Program-made: the position numbers and the translations under genes
NCBI RefSeq assembly: GCF_030441895.1
Contig: NZ_JARJAS010000004.1
DNA length: 64,000 bases
DNA from: Enterococcus_D entomosocium
GTDB taxonomy: Bacteria; Bacillota; Bacilli; Lactobacillales; Enterococcaceae
Strand: one strand, 5' to 3'
Notes under the pieces: generated by a model
Database searches by the model: none
The model's input: the letters and a program-made list of their open reading frames with translations, nothing else
Told to the model about the DNA's origin: nothing
Shown: one piece after another, positions 8,882 to 17,363 of the stretch
Layout of the letters: every line of letters starts with the position of its first letter
Numbering within the stretch: the stretch's first letter is position 1

Positions 8882-9910
8882 ATGAAAAAAATTATTGTAA
8901 CTGGTGGAGCAGGATTTATCGGCTCTAACTTTGTTCATTATGTGATCAATAATCAACCTGATGTTTTTGTTACAGTTTTAGATAAGCTGACCTATGCGGG
9001 AAATAAAAACAATCTTAATGGTCTTCCAAAGGATCGCTTTGAATTAGTTGTCGGCGACATTTCTGATCAGGATCTGGTGGATAGATTGGTTCAGTGTACA
9101 GACGCTGTCGTTCATTATGCTGCAGAATCTCATAATGACAACTCGTTGAAAGATCCTTTTCCGTTTGTTCAAACCAACATTATTGGAACGTATACGCTGA
9201 TAGAAGCATGCCGAAAGTACAATGTAAGATACCATCATGTTTCAACCGATGAAGTATATGGCGATCTTCCTTTGAGAGAAGATCTTCCGGGACATGGCGA
9301 AGGAGCGGGAGAAAAATTCACGGACAAAACGCCGTATAACCCATCAAGTCCTTACTCTTCAACAAAAGCTGGTTCCGATCTTTTGGTAAAAGCTTGGGTG
9401 CGCTCATTCGGTCTCCAAGCGACGATCTCCAATTGTTCTAATAATTATGGACCGTATCAACACATTGAGAAATTTATTCCTCGACAAATTACCAATATTT
9501 TGAGCGGCATCAAACCGAAATTGTACGGTGACGGGAAAAATGTCCGTGACTGGATTCATACAAATGATCATTCATCTGCTGTGTGGACGATTTTAACAAA
9601 GGGAAAAATGGGTGAAACCTATCTCATCGGTGCCGATGGTGAAGAGGATAATAAAGCAGTAATTGAACTGATTTTAGAACTAATGGATCAGCCCAAAGAC
9701 GCGTATGAGCACGTAAATGATCGACCAGGTCATGATTTGCGCTATGCAATTGATTCGACAAAATTGAAAGAAGAATTGGGCTGGCAACCGGAATTCACCA
9801 ATTTCCGAGATGGCTTAGCCGATACGATTGAGTGGTATCGCAACAACGAAGAATGGTGGAAGACAGAAAAAGAAGCGGTAGAGAAAAATTATGCTGCGAA
9901 TGGACAATAA
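8882..9910 (+). CDS. rmlB: dTDP-glucose 4,6-dehydratase
   Basis: An extended short-chain dehydrogenase of about 342 residues that oxidises and dehydrates dTDP-glucose. It shows the NAD-binding GGAGFIGSNF motif, the STDEVYGDL catalytic segment, the YxxxK pair in YSSTKAGSD, NCSNNYGPYQ and the RDWIH motif. I start it at ATG 8882 after AAGGAG (8868-8873); the longer in-frame reading from GTG 8873 begins inside the binding site. It is followed by a hairpin before rmlD. Confidence 0.97.
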   Translation: MKKIIVTGGAGFIGSNFVHYVINNQPDVFVTVLDKLTYAGNKNNLNGLPKDRFELVVGDISDQDLVDRLVQCTDAVVHYAAESHNDNSLKDPFPFVQTNIIGTYTLIEACRKYNVRYHHVSTDEVYGDLPLREDLPGHGEGAGEKFTDKTPYNPSSPYSSTKAGSDLLVKAWVRSFGLQATISNCSNNYGPYQHIEKFIPRQITNILSGIKPKLYGDGKNVRDWIHTNDHSSAVWTILTKGKMGETYLIGADGEEDNKAVIELILELMDQPKDAYEHVNDRPGHDLRYAIDSTKLKEELGWQPEFTNFRDGLADTIEWYRNNEEWWKTEKEAVEKNYAANGQ

Positions 9911-9912
9911 AT

Positions 9913-9937
9913 AAAAGCGGGGAAACCTGCTTTTTTT
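9913..9937 (+). terminator. Intra-operon hairpin with T run between rmlB and rmlD (possible attenuator)
   Basis: AAAAGC-G-GG and CC-T-GCTTTT form a stem of nine pairs including one G-U, closed by a GAAA loop and followed by a run of T (9931-9937). It has terminator form but sits inside the rhamnose block, so partial termination or transcript-end protection is more likely than a full stop. Confidence 0.6.
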
Positions 9938-9952
9938 GAAGGGATGAGAAAT

Positions 9953-10804
9953 ATGATTTTACTGACAGGCGGAAATGGGCAGCTGGGCACGGAGCTGCGA
10001 CATCTATTAGATGAAAAAGGATTAAACTATGTCTCAACGGATGCCCAGGAAATGGATATTACGGACGAAAAAGCATCTCTTGCGTTTATTCAAGAATTAA
10101 AACCGACCGTTATTTATCATTGTGCTGCATACACAGCAGTAGATAAGGCGGAAGATGAAGGCAAGGAACTTGATGAGAAAATCAATGTCAATGGGACGGA
10201 AAACGTGGCGAAAGCGGCGAAAGCGGTAGGAGCAAAGTTTGTTTACATCAGTACTGATTATGTGTTCGATGGAACGAAAAAAGAGGGGGTCTACAAAGAA
10301 ACAGATACGCCGAAACCTCAAAATGAATACGGTCGTACAAAATTGCTGGGTGAACAAGCAGTGAAAGACCTTTTAGATGAATACTTCATTATCCGAACTT
10401 CATGGGTTTTTGGTAAATATGGACATAATTTTGTATATACAATGAAACGTTTAGCGCAAACGCACCCGCGCTTAACCGTCGTTGATGATCAATATGGCCG
10501 TCCAACATGGACCCGAACATTAGCTGAATTTATGGTCTATATTATCGAAAACAATGCAGATTATGGGATCTACCATCTATCAAATGACAATAGCTGTTCA
10601 TGGTACGAATTTGCCAAAGAAATTCTGAAAGAAACGGATGTTGAGGTTGCACCTGTCACTTCAGCAGAATATCCGCAAAAAGCAAAACGACCACAATACT
10701 CGGTGTTGGATCTTACAAAAGCAAAGAATACCGGTTTTGCTATTCCTACTTGGGAAGAAGCATTGGCTGATATGACTGCATCTTTAGAGAAAGAAGAAAA
10801 CTAG
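9953..10804 (+). CDS. rmlD: dTDP-4-dehydrorhamnose reductase
   Basis: A 283-residue short-chain reductase that completes dTDP-L-rhamnose synthesis. The nucleotide-binding GGNGQLG, the AAYTAVDKAE motif, STDYVFDG, and the YGRTKLLGE YxxxK motif are diagnostic. The chosen ATG (9953) follows GAAGGGA at 9938-9944; the ATG at 9944 overlaps that site. Sixteen bases separate it from ugd. The order rmlA-C-B-D equals epaE-F-G-H in E. faecalis. Confidence 0.96.
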   Translation: MILLTGGNGQLGTELRHLLDEKGLNYVSTDAQEMDITDEKASLAFIQELKPTVIYHCAAYTAVDKAEDEGKELDEKINVNGTENVAKAAKAVGAKFVYISTDYVFDGTKKEGVYKETDTPKPQNEYGRTKLLGEQAVKDLLDEYFIIRTSWVFGKYGHNFVYTMKRLAQTHPRLTVVDDQYGRPTWTRTLAEFMVYIIENNADYGIYHLSNDNSCSWYEFAKEILKETDVEVAPVTSAEYPQKAKRPQYSVLDLTKAKNTGFAIPTWEEALADMTASLEKEEN

Positions 10805-10820
10805 AAAAAGAGGGATCATG

Positions 10821-11987
10821 ATGAAAGTTTCCGTTTTTGGTTTAGGTTATGTAGGATTAGCAAACGCTTTGTTATTGGGGCAAAAAGAAGAAGTACTTGC
10901 TTATGATATTGTGGATGAAAAAATCGATCAATTGCAAAAGAACATCTCACCTCTTGAAGACAAAGAAATTCACCAGTTTTTGGAGCGGACAGACTTGTCC
11001 GTTCGTTTCACCAAAGCTTTTGATGAAGCAGTTGACTTTGGGGATGTATTAATTATTGCGACGCCTACAGATTATGATGAGCATAAAAACTATTTTGATA
11101 CGTCGACTGTAGAATCGGTGATTGAAAAAGCGCTGGAGTTGCGTCCAGATGCTGTGTTTATTATTAAATCAACAGTTCCTGTAGGGTATACATTAGATCT
11201 TAAAGCACGTTTTAACACAGAGAACATTTTATTTTCACCTGAATTTTTGCGTGAGGGAAAAGCTTTATACGACAATTTGCATCCTTCGAGAATTGTTGTT
11301 GGAGAATGCAGTGAGCGAGCGAAAGAGATCGCCGAGATGTTCAAGCGAAATGCATGGGAAAATGAAATTCCCGTTCTTTTAACAAATCCGACTGAAGCTG
11401 AAGCAATCAAACTGTTTTCTAACACGTATCTGGCGCTGCGCGTGGCATATTTCAACGAATTAGATACCTATGCGGAAGTGAGGGGACTTGATTCACGACA
11501 AATCATTGAAGGCGTCGGACTGGATCCTAGAATCGGCTCCCACTACAACAATCCGTCTTTTGGATACGGCGGCTACTGTCTGCCCAAGGATACCAAGCAG
11601 CTCCTAGCTAACTATGATAAGGTTCCGAATAATATCATTCAAGCGATCGTCGAAGCAAATACGACCCGCAAAGATTTCATCGCGGAGCAGATTCTTGATC
11701 GACAACCGAAAGTTGTGGGCATCTATCGATTGACTATGAAAGCTCATTCTGATAATTTCCGCTATTCTTCCATTCAAGGAATTATGAAGCGGATCAAAGC
11801 CCATGGAATCAACGTAGTAGTATACGAGCCTTCTTTAAAAGAGAAATCCTTCTATAACTCTGAAGTGATTGATGACTTTGAGACGTTTAAAAAGATCTCT
11901 GATGTTATTGTAGCAAATCGTATGGAAGATGTACTGCATGACGTAGAAGACAAAGTATACACAAGAGATTTGTTTGAAAGAGACTAA
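10821..11987 (+). CDS. ugd: UDP-glucose 6-dehydrogenase
   Basis: A 388-residue nucleotide-sugar dehydrogenase, the length of the streptococcal HasB class. It oxidises UDP-glucose twice to UDP-glucuronate with NAD. The N-terminal GLGYVGLANA is the NAD-binding loop, FSPEFLREG is the family signature, and the catalytic cysteine is C253 in GYGGYCLPKD. The ATG at 10821 fits AGAGGG at 10809-10814 better than the ATG at 10818. It closes the rml transcription unit ahead of a terminator. Substrate UDP-glucose rather than GDP-mannose or UDP-ManNAc is inferred from the short HasB-like form. Confidence 0.88.
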   Translation: MKVSVFGLGYVGLANALLLGQKEEVLAYDIVDEKIDQLQKNISPLEDKEIHQFLERTDLSVRFTKAFDEAVDFGDVLIIATPTDYDEHKNYFDTSTVESVIEKALELRPDAVFIIKSTVPVGYTLDLKARFNTENILFSPEFLREGKALYDNLHPSRIVVGECSERAKEIAEMFKRNAWENEIPVLLTNPTEAEAIKLFSNTYLALRVAYFNELDTYAEVRGLDSRQIIEGVGLDPRIGSHYNNPSFGYGGYCLPKDTKQLLANYDKVPNNIIQAIVEANTTRKDFIAEQILDRQPKVVGIYRLTMKAHSDNFRYSSIQGIMKRIKAHGINVVVYEPSLKEKSFYNSEVIDDFETFKKISDVIVANRMEDVLHDVEDKVYTRDLFERD

Positions 11988-11999
11988 AAACTTTGAGAA

Positions 12000-12043
12000 A
12001 AAGGAGGCCAAATTTCGTTCGTTGAATGCGGCTTTCTTTTTTT
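12000..12043 (+). terminator. Terminator after ugd
   Basis: AAAGGAGGCC (12000-12009) pairs with GGCTTTCTTT (12030-12039), ten pairs including two G-U, followed by T residues. It separates the sugar-nucleotide genes from the export and assembly genes. Confidence 0.65.
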
Positions 12044-12105
12044 CGTTTAATCTGTCAATGAAACATTAATTTTTTTTCTCAATTTTTGAAATGATCTGGT
12101 AGAGG

Positions 12106-12157
12106 TTGAGAAAGAGGGGAATGTCGAGTATACTTTTTAAGGATAGCTTTAAAAAGT
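12106..12157 (+). promoter_or_regulatory. Promoter of the ABC-exporter operon, with inverted repeat at the transcript start
   Basis: TTGAGA (12106-12111), 17 bases, TATACT (12129-12134). Spacer bases next to the -10 read GTCGAG. ACTTTTTAA (12132-12140) and TTAAAAAGT (12149-12157) form a perfect 9-base inverted repeat over the likely start. The same core recurs at 22567-22595. Confidence 0.75.
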
Positions 12158-12199
12158 TTTACCGTAAAAAAGATTAGTGGAACCTTAAAGGAGAAAATG

Positions 12200-12997
12200 A
12201 TGTTCGAGCGTAAAAATAGAATTTTATTGAAAGAATTAGTAAAAACCGATTTTAAACTAAGATATCAAGGAAGTATTATGGGCTATGTTTGGTCTGTTTT
12301 GAAGCCCTTGATGTTGTTTACTGTCATGTATGTGGTCTTTGTGCGTTTTCTTAAATTTGGACAAGATGTTCCTCACTTTGAAGTGGCATTACTTTTGGGA
12401 ACCGTTCTATGGAGCTTTTTTAGCGAAACGACAAATTTAGGTATGTCATCAATCGTCACACGAGGCGATCTGCTTAGAAAACTAAGCTTTCCTACACATA
12501 TCATTGTTATTGCTGTATCGATCAACGCCTTAATCAATCTAGTAATCAGCCTTGTGATCGTTCTTTTATTTGCGATGATCAATGGAGCGGATATTTCAAT
12601 CTATGCTTTTTTAGCACCGCTGCTTCTGATTGAACTCTATGCCTTTTCATTGGGCGTGTCTTTTATTTTGGCAACAATCTATGTTAGGTTCCGAGACATT
12701 GGACCGATCTGGGAGGTTGTCCTTCAAGCGGGTTTTTACCTTACACCGTTAATTTACCCATTGACACTTGTAATGAATATGGACGTGAACATTGCCAAAC
12801 TTTTGATGATGAATCCAATGGCTCAAATCATTCAAGATATGCGGCATATCTTAACAAGTACAAGCAATATTACGGTATGGCAATTAATAAATACGAATTG
12901 GATCGTCGCAATTCCATATATTTTGCCATGGATCGTATTAGTTGCCGGCTACATGATTTTTAATAAAAATTCGAAAAAATTTGCGGAGATTATTTAA
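12200..12997 (+). CDS. epaL: Polysaccharide ABC exporter, permease subunit (Wzm/RgpC/EpaL type)
   Basis: An ABC-2 type integral membrane protein of about 265 residues with six membrane segments. The N-terminal LKLRYQGS-like start (DFKLRYQGSIMGYVWSVLKP) and YVRFRDIGPIW are hallmarks of polysaccharide and teichoic acid exporters. It would form the channel through which the lipid-linked rhamnan leaves the cytoplasm. AAGGAG at 12188-12193 favours the second of two adjacent ATG codons (12200). The ATPase gene follows after one base. The epaL name rests on its place and pairing. Confidence 0.87.
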   Translation: MFERKNRILLKELVKTDFKLRYQGSIMGYVWSVLKPLMLFTVMYVVFVRFLKFGQDVPHFEVALLLGTVLWSFFSETTNLGMSSIVTRGDLLRKLSFPTHIIVIAVSINALINLVISLVIVLLFAMINGADISIYAFLAPLLLIELYAFSLGVSFILATIYVRFRDIGPIWEVVLQAGFYLTPLIYPLTLVMNMDVNIAKLLMMNPMAQIIQDMRHILTSTSNITVWQLINTNWIVAIPYILPWIVLVAGYMIFNKNSKKFAEII

Positions 12998-12998
12998 T

Positions 12999-14240
12999 AT
13001 GAATAATGAAATAGCAGTGAAAGTGGATCATATAGGAAAATCGTTTCGACTTCCTACAGAAAGTACAACGAGTTTAAAAAGAACGATCGTTAATTATTTT
13101 AAAGGAATCAAAGGATACAATGAGCAAAAAGTCCTAAGAGATATTTCGTTTCAAGTGAATAAAGGAGATTTCTTTGGAATTGTCGGAAGAAATGGGAGTG
13201 GAAAATCAACCTTATTAAAAATTATCTCCCAAATTTATACACCTGAAAAAGGGTCTGTTGAAGTGAACGGAAAATTGGTTTCTTTCATCGAGTTAGGCGT
13301 TGGATTCAATCCAGAATTAACTGGGAGAGAGAATGTCTATTTGAATGGCGCTATGCTTGGTTTTTCCGAAAAAGAAGTGGATGGAATGTATTCCGATATC
13401 GTTGAGTTTGCGGAATTAACTGAATTTATGAATCAAAAATTAAAGAATTATTCAAGCGGCATGCAGGTTCGGCTTGCGTTTTCTGTAGCGATTCAAGCGA
13501 AAAGCGATATTTTAGTCTTAGATGAAGTATTGGCTGTCGGGGATGAAGCGTTCCAAAGAAAATGCAATGACTATTTCATGAAGGCCAAAGATGAGAACAA
13601 GACCATTATCCTCGTGACTCACTCAATGGAATCTGTTCGTAAATACTGTAATAAAGCACTGATGATCGATAAAGGGGAAGTAAAAATCATCGGGACCCCA
13701 GATGATGTAGCAAATCAATATTCTTTAGACAATGTTACACAGACGGGGGCCTCCACCGTTATTGAAAAGGAAGAGGTTTTAGAAGAACCACAAAAAGTTG
13801 AAACAAAAAGTAAAGAAGAGGAAACAATTCGAAACTTTACAGTAGATTTATTATCTGATGAAATGCTTACCGATGAGAATCGACGAGTAGAGTTTTTGGT
13901 TTCTTATGAAGTGTTAAAAGATATGGAGACGTATATTGCTTTTTCAATGACAGATATCGATCGCAACATTTGGATGTACAACGACAATTCATATGATGAA
14001 ATGACAAAGGGTATCGGTAAAAAGACTTTTAAATATGCTTGCGAGTTAAATCATATCAATGAATGCAAATTAAGGTTAGGCGTATCAATTCGAAACGCCG
14101 CGGACGAACCATTTGCTTTTTCAGATCAAGAAAATTCACCCGTAATAATCGTTTCTCCAAGAAAAAATCGATCAAAAAGCGAGCGGATCGCCTCAAGCGG
14201 TATTTTGACAAGCAATGGAAGCTGGCAGAAGCTTAAGTGA
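12999..14240 (+). CDS. epaM: Polysaccharide ABC exporter, ATPase subunit with C-terminal extension (Wzt/RgpD/EpaM type)
   Basis: A 413-residue ABC ATPase. Walker A is GRNGSGKST at about 63-71, the signature is SSGMQVRLAFS near 150, Walker B is ILVLDEVLAVGDEA, and the H-loop is LVTHS. The first 245 residues match RgpD-type ATPases; an acidic linker and a beta-rich domain of about 130 residues follow. In E. coli O9a-type Wzt such a C-terminal domain binds the finished chain end before export, so a substrate-recognition role is plausible here. The ATG at 12999 lies just after the permease stop, with CGGAGA upstream; the earlier in-frame TTG at 12981 would overlap. Confidence 0.87.
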   Translation: MNNEIAVKVDHIGKSFRLPTESTTSLKRTIVNYFKGIKGYNEQKVLRDISFQVNKGDFFGIVGRNGSGKSTLLKIISQIYTPEKGSVEVNGKLVSFIELGVGFNPELTGRENVYLNGAMLGFSEKEVDGMYSDIVEFAELTEFMNQKLKNYSSGMQVRLAFSVAIQAKSDILVLDEVLAVGDEAFQRKCNDYFMKAKDENKTIILVTHSMESVRKYCNKALMIDKGEVKIIGTPDDVANQYSLDNVTQTGASTVIEKEEVLEEPQKVETKSKEEETIRNFTVDLLSDEMLTDENRRVEFLVSYEVLKDMETYIAFSMTDIDRNIWMYNDNSYDEMTKGIGKKTFKYACELNHINECKLRLGVSIRNAADEPFAFSDQENSPVIIVSPRKNRSKSERIASSGILTSNGSWQKLK

Positions 14241-14276
14241 TCAGAAAAATCTACTTATAGAAAAAGGTGAGTCGTA

Positions 14277-17200
14277 TTGGAACCATTAGTTTCTGTGATT
14301 ATAACTTGTTATAATCATGAAAAATATGTTGGTCAGTGTCTGGAAAGTGTATCTTCCCAAACCTATAAACATTTAGAATTAGTGATTATCAATGATGGAT
14401 CGACAGATAATTCAGATCAGATTATTAGAGATTATTTATCACATGTTTCGCTAAAACATGAGTATTTGGTTCAAGAAAACCGAGGCGTTTGTGTGACACG
14501 AAATAAAGGACTTGAGCGAGCTGTCGGAAAATACCTATTATTTGTCGACAGTGATAATTATCTAGATAATCAATATATTGAAAAGCTAGTTGAAACTGCC
14601 GAAAAAGAAGAAGCAGATATTGTATATACTGATCTTGTAAATGTTGAAACAGGTGAGCTGTTTATGGAAGCCAAACCATTCCAATTGGAAGAGTTTCTTT
14701 CTAGTAACTTTATTGATAATTGCTCGTTGATAAGAAAAGAAATTGTTGGTCAGCTAACATATGATTTAGCGTTAAACAGAAAAAAATTAGTCGACTATGA
14801 CTTTTTTATGCGACTGATTCTTACCAACCATGCGAAAGCTGTTAAATGTTTTTCCACAAAATTAAATTATCGAGTGCTACAAGAATCAATATCAAGGAAA
14901 GGGCAGCATGGGACCGAAAAATTTTATTATGAGATTTATTTTTATCTCCTGAGCAAGCATCAGGAACAATATCCGCAACTGGTTCTTTCAGCAATTAAGA
15001 ATAATATCATGCAACTGGAAGACCGAAACGAAGAATTAATCAATCATCTTGCAGATTTGACTAATTATATAAAACAACAAAACAAAGATAATGAATTATT
15101 GCTTGCAGAAATTAATGAATTAAAAGTATCAGTGGAAGACTTAAACAATGAGAAACAGGCGATAGATCAGCGACTACTTGAAGAAAATCTTGAAAAAAAT
15201 GACTTGCAAAATCAGAATTTATCTATGGCGCAATTAATTCAGTTGCTGGAAAACGATAAACAAGCGTTGATGTCATCTAAGTCATACAGGGCTGGTAAAC
15301 TTATTGTGAAGCCTTTCAGTTATGGACTAAGATTTTTAAGAAATCCTAGTAAAGGATTAGTACTTGTTGATAAAGCAAAACAAAAGTTATTGGTTAAACT
15401 CAGAAAAATCCCTAATTTGCAATTTTTAGTTTTATCTAGCAAACGAAAAGCAACACGCAAAAAAAATGTTTATCAAAATCCAAAAAGAGTATTGGTATAT
15501 GTTATCTATGAAAGCCAATCCCAGCTGCAAGAGTATAAACTCATTTTTCTTTCCTCTTTAGCAGATTTTTCAGAAAAAGTATTAATCGTAGTGAATGGTA
15601 AATTACCGGAGTCTGACTTAGAAAAGCTTCGTAAGTTTGGGGAGGTCGTTCTTAGATCTAATGATGGATATGATACGGCAGCCTTTAAACACGGTATCGA
15701 TTTTCTTGGCGAAAAGGAATTAAGTAAGTATGATGAATTGTTATTGGTGAATGATACAAATGTTGGTCCAGTCTCAGATTTAACAGAAGCATTTAATAAA
15801 ATGGCAGCTAAAAAACTTGATTTCTGGGGAATTTCTTATGGAGAAGAGCAACCTGATTTTACCAAGTATAACAAGTATGGATATATCCCTATTCATTTAC
15901 AGTCCTATTTTTTAGTAATTGAGAAATCAATGTTCCACGATCCATCATTTTATGACTATTGGAAAAATCTTGGAGATACAAACTCAAGAGAAAAAGCAAT
16001 CGGAAAGCATGAAACGGTTTTTACAAAACATTTCAGCGACTTGGGCTTTAAACACGGGGCTTTAACCGAAAAGAATACGGATAGTCCAATGTATATCCAT
16101 CCCCTTCAAATGGTTCGAGAGGGTGTACCTATCGTTAAATACACAGCTTTTGCAAACGATACAGACGAGAAATTTGCTTGGCAAGGACTTCTGAGGAAAA
16201 CAGAAGTTCCTGAATTAATTGAATATATTAGAAATGAAACGGAGTATCCAGGTGCTGTGATCGATCAAATCATGGAGGATATCAAAAATAAAAAGCACAA
16301 AGAACATATTCTCATAATAGATGGTGTCGAAAATGCAATTCCGCAGTTAACAAAATACCGTGTACAAAATAAGATTGAACAGTTAAAAAACCTAGGCTTT
16401 GATGTCTGGCATGTTAATCTTTCTACATTTCAAATGGGATTAGCTGAACACGCAAGTCATATCATTATCTACCGTGCACCATATGATGAGCGATTAGCAG
16501 AACTGATTCGTTTAGCAAGAAAGTACCATAAACCTGTGCTGTATGATATTGACGATTTAGTGATCGATACCAAGTACACGGATCAGTTGACGTACGTCCA
16601 AAATCTTACAAAAGTTGAAAAAAACAATTACGATAGCGGCGTTATCAGTTACAAAAAAATGATGCTTATGTGTGATGGGGCAATAGCTTCCACAGGTGTC
16701 TTAAAAGAGGAACTTCTGAATTATCACCAGAACGTACTGCTTAATCGAAATCTTGCGAACCAAGAGTTGGTGGCGATCAGTCATGATGCAGTTGAAAATA
16801 AGATGGAGGATAGTACAAAGGTGAAAATCGGGTACTTTTCGGGATCTATCACCCATAATGAGAATTTCGAATTGATTAAGCCTGCTATTCTAGAAATCTT
16901 AGAAACTTTTCCGCAAGTGGAATTGCATTTAGTTGGGCATTTAGATGTCCCGAAAGAAATGGAAAGGGTAGAATCGCAACTGGTCATTCATCCATTTGTT
17001 GATTGGAAAGAATTGCCGAAACTGATTTCAAACGTAGATGTAAATTTAGCTCCACTAGTACCATCAGTTTTTAATGAAGCAAAATCAGAAATTAAATGGA
17101 TGGAAGCAGCTCTGGTTCAAGTACCTACATTAGCAAGTAATATTGGTGCATTTAAAGAAATGATCATTGACTATGAAACAGGATTCTTAGCAAAAGATGA

Positions 17201-17363
17201 TGAATGGTTTGAAAAACTGTCATGGATTATTGAGCATCCAGAACGAGTACAGAGTGTGGCAAAATGTGCTGAGAAGTTTGTATTATCAAATTGTATCACA
17301 AATAATAAAGAAGATGAGTTAACAAATTACTTTAGGGGGCAGAGAATTGAAGTTCATAAGTAG
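14277..17363 (+). CDS. Large multidomain glycosyltransferase: GT2, coiled coil, RgpF domain, GT4-like domain
   Basis: A 1028-residue cytoplasmic enzyme starting at TTG 14277 after AAGGTGAG. Four parts can be seen. Residues 1-235 are a GT2 domain (SVIITCYNHEKYVGQ, NDGSTDNS, FVDSDNYLD). Residues about 245-335 are rich in leucine, glutamate and asparagine in heptads and look like a coiled coil. Residues about 404-650 match rhamnan synthesis protein F (VYVIYESQ, YDTAAFKHG, LLLVNDTNVGP). Residues about 676-1025 resemble a GT4/GT-B domain (VLYDIDDLV, HLVGHLD, LAPLVPSVFNEAKSEIKW). It probably adds several rhamnose or branch residues in sequence, comparable to EpaN. Linkages cannot be assigned from sequence. 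Confidence 0.85.
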   Translation: MEPLVSVIITCYNHEKYVGQCLESVSSQTYKHLELVIINDGSTDNSDQIIRDYLSHVSLKHEYLVQENRGVCVTRNKGLERAVGKYLLFVDSDNYLDNQYIEKLVETAEKEEADIVYTDLVNVETGELFMEAKPFQLEEFLSSNFIDNCSLIRKEIVGQLTYDLALNRKKLVDYDFFMRLILTNHAKAVKCFSTKLNYRVLQESISRKGQHGTEKFYYEIYFYLLSKHQEQYPQLVLSAIKNNIMQLEDRNEELINHLADLTNYIKQQNKDNELLLAEINELKVSVEDLNNEKQAIDQRLLEENLEKNDLQNQNLSMAQLIQLLENDKQALMSSKSYRAGKLIVKPFSYGLRFLRNPSKGLVLVDKAKQKLLVKLRKIPNLQFLVLSSKRKATRKKNVYQNPKRVLVYVIYESQSQLQEYKLIFLSSLADFSEKVLIVVNGKLPESDLEKLRKFGEVVLRSNDGYDTAAFKHGIDFLGEKELSKYDELLLVNDTNVGPVSDLTEAFNKMAAKKLDFWGISYGEEQPDFTKYNKYGYIPIHLQSYFLVIEKSMFHDPSFYDYWKNLGDTNSREKAIGKHETVFTKHFSDLGFKHGALTEKNTDSPMYIHPLQMVREGVPIVKYTAFANDTDEKFAWQGLLRKTEVPELIEYIRNETEYPGAVIDQIMEDIKNKKHKEHILIIDGVENAIPQLTKYRVQNKIEQLKNLGFDVWHVNLSTFQMGLAEHASHIIIYRAPYDERLAELIRLARKYHKPVLYDIDDLVIDTKYTDQLTYVQNLTKVEKNNYDSGVISYKKMMLMCDGAIASTGVLKEELLNYHQNVLLNRNLANQELVAISHDAVENKMEDSTKVKIGYFSGSITHNENFELIKPAILEILETFPQVELHLVGHLDVPKEMERVESQLVIHPFVDWKELPKLISNVDVNLAPLVPSVFNEAKSEIKWMEAALVQVPTLASNIGAFKEMIIDYETGFLAKDDEWFEKLSWIIEHPERVQSVAKCAEKFVLSNCITNNKEDELTNYFRGQRIEVHK

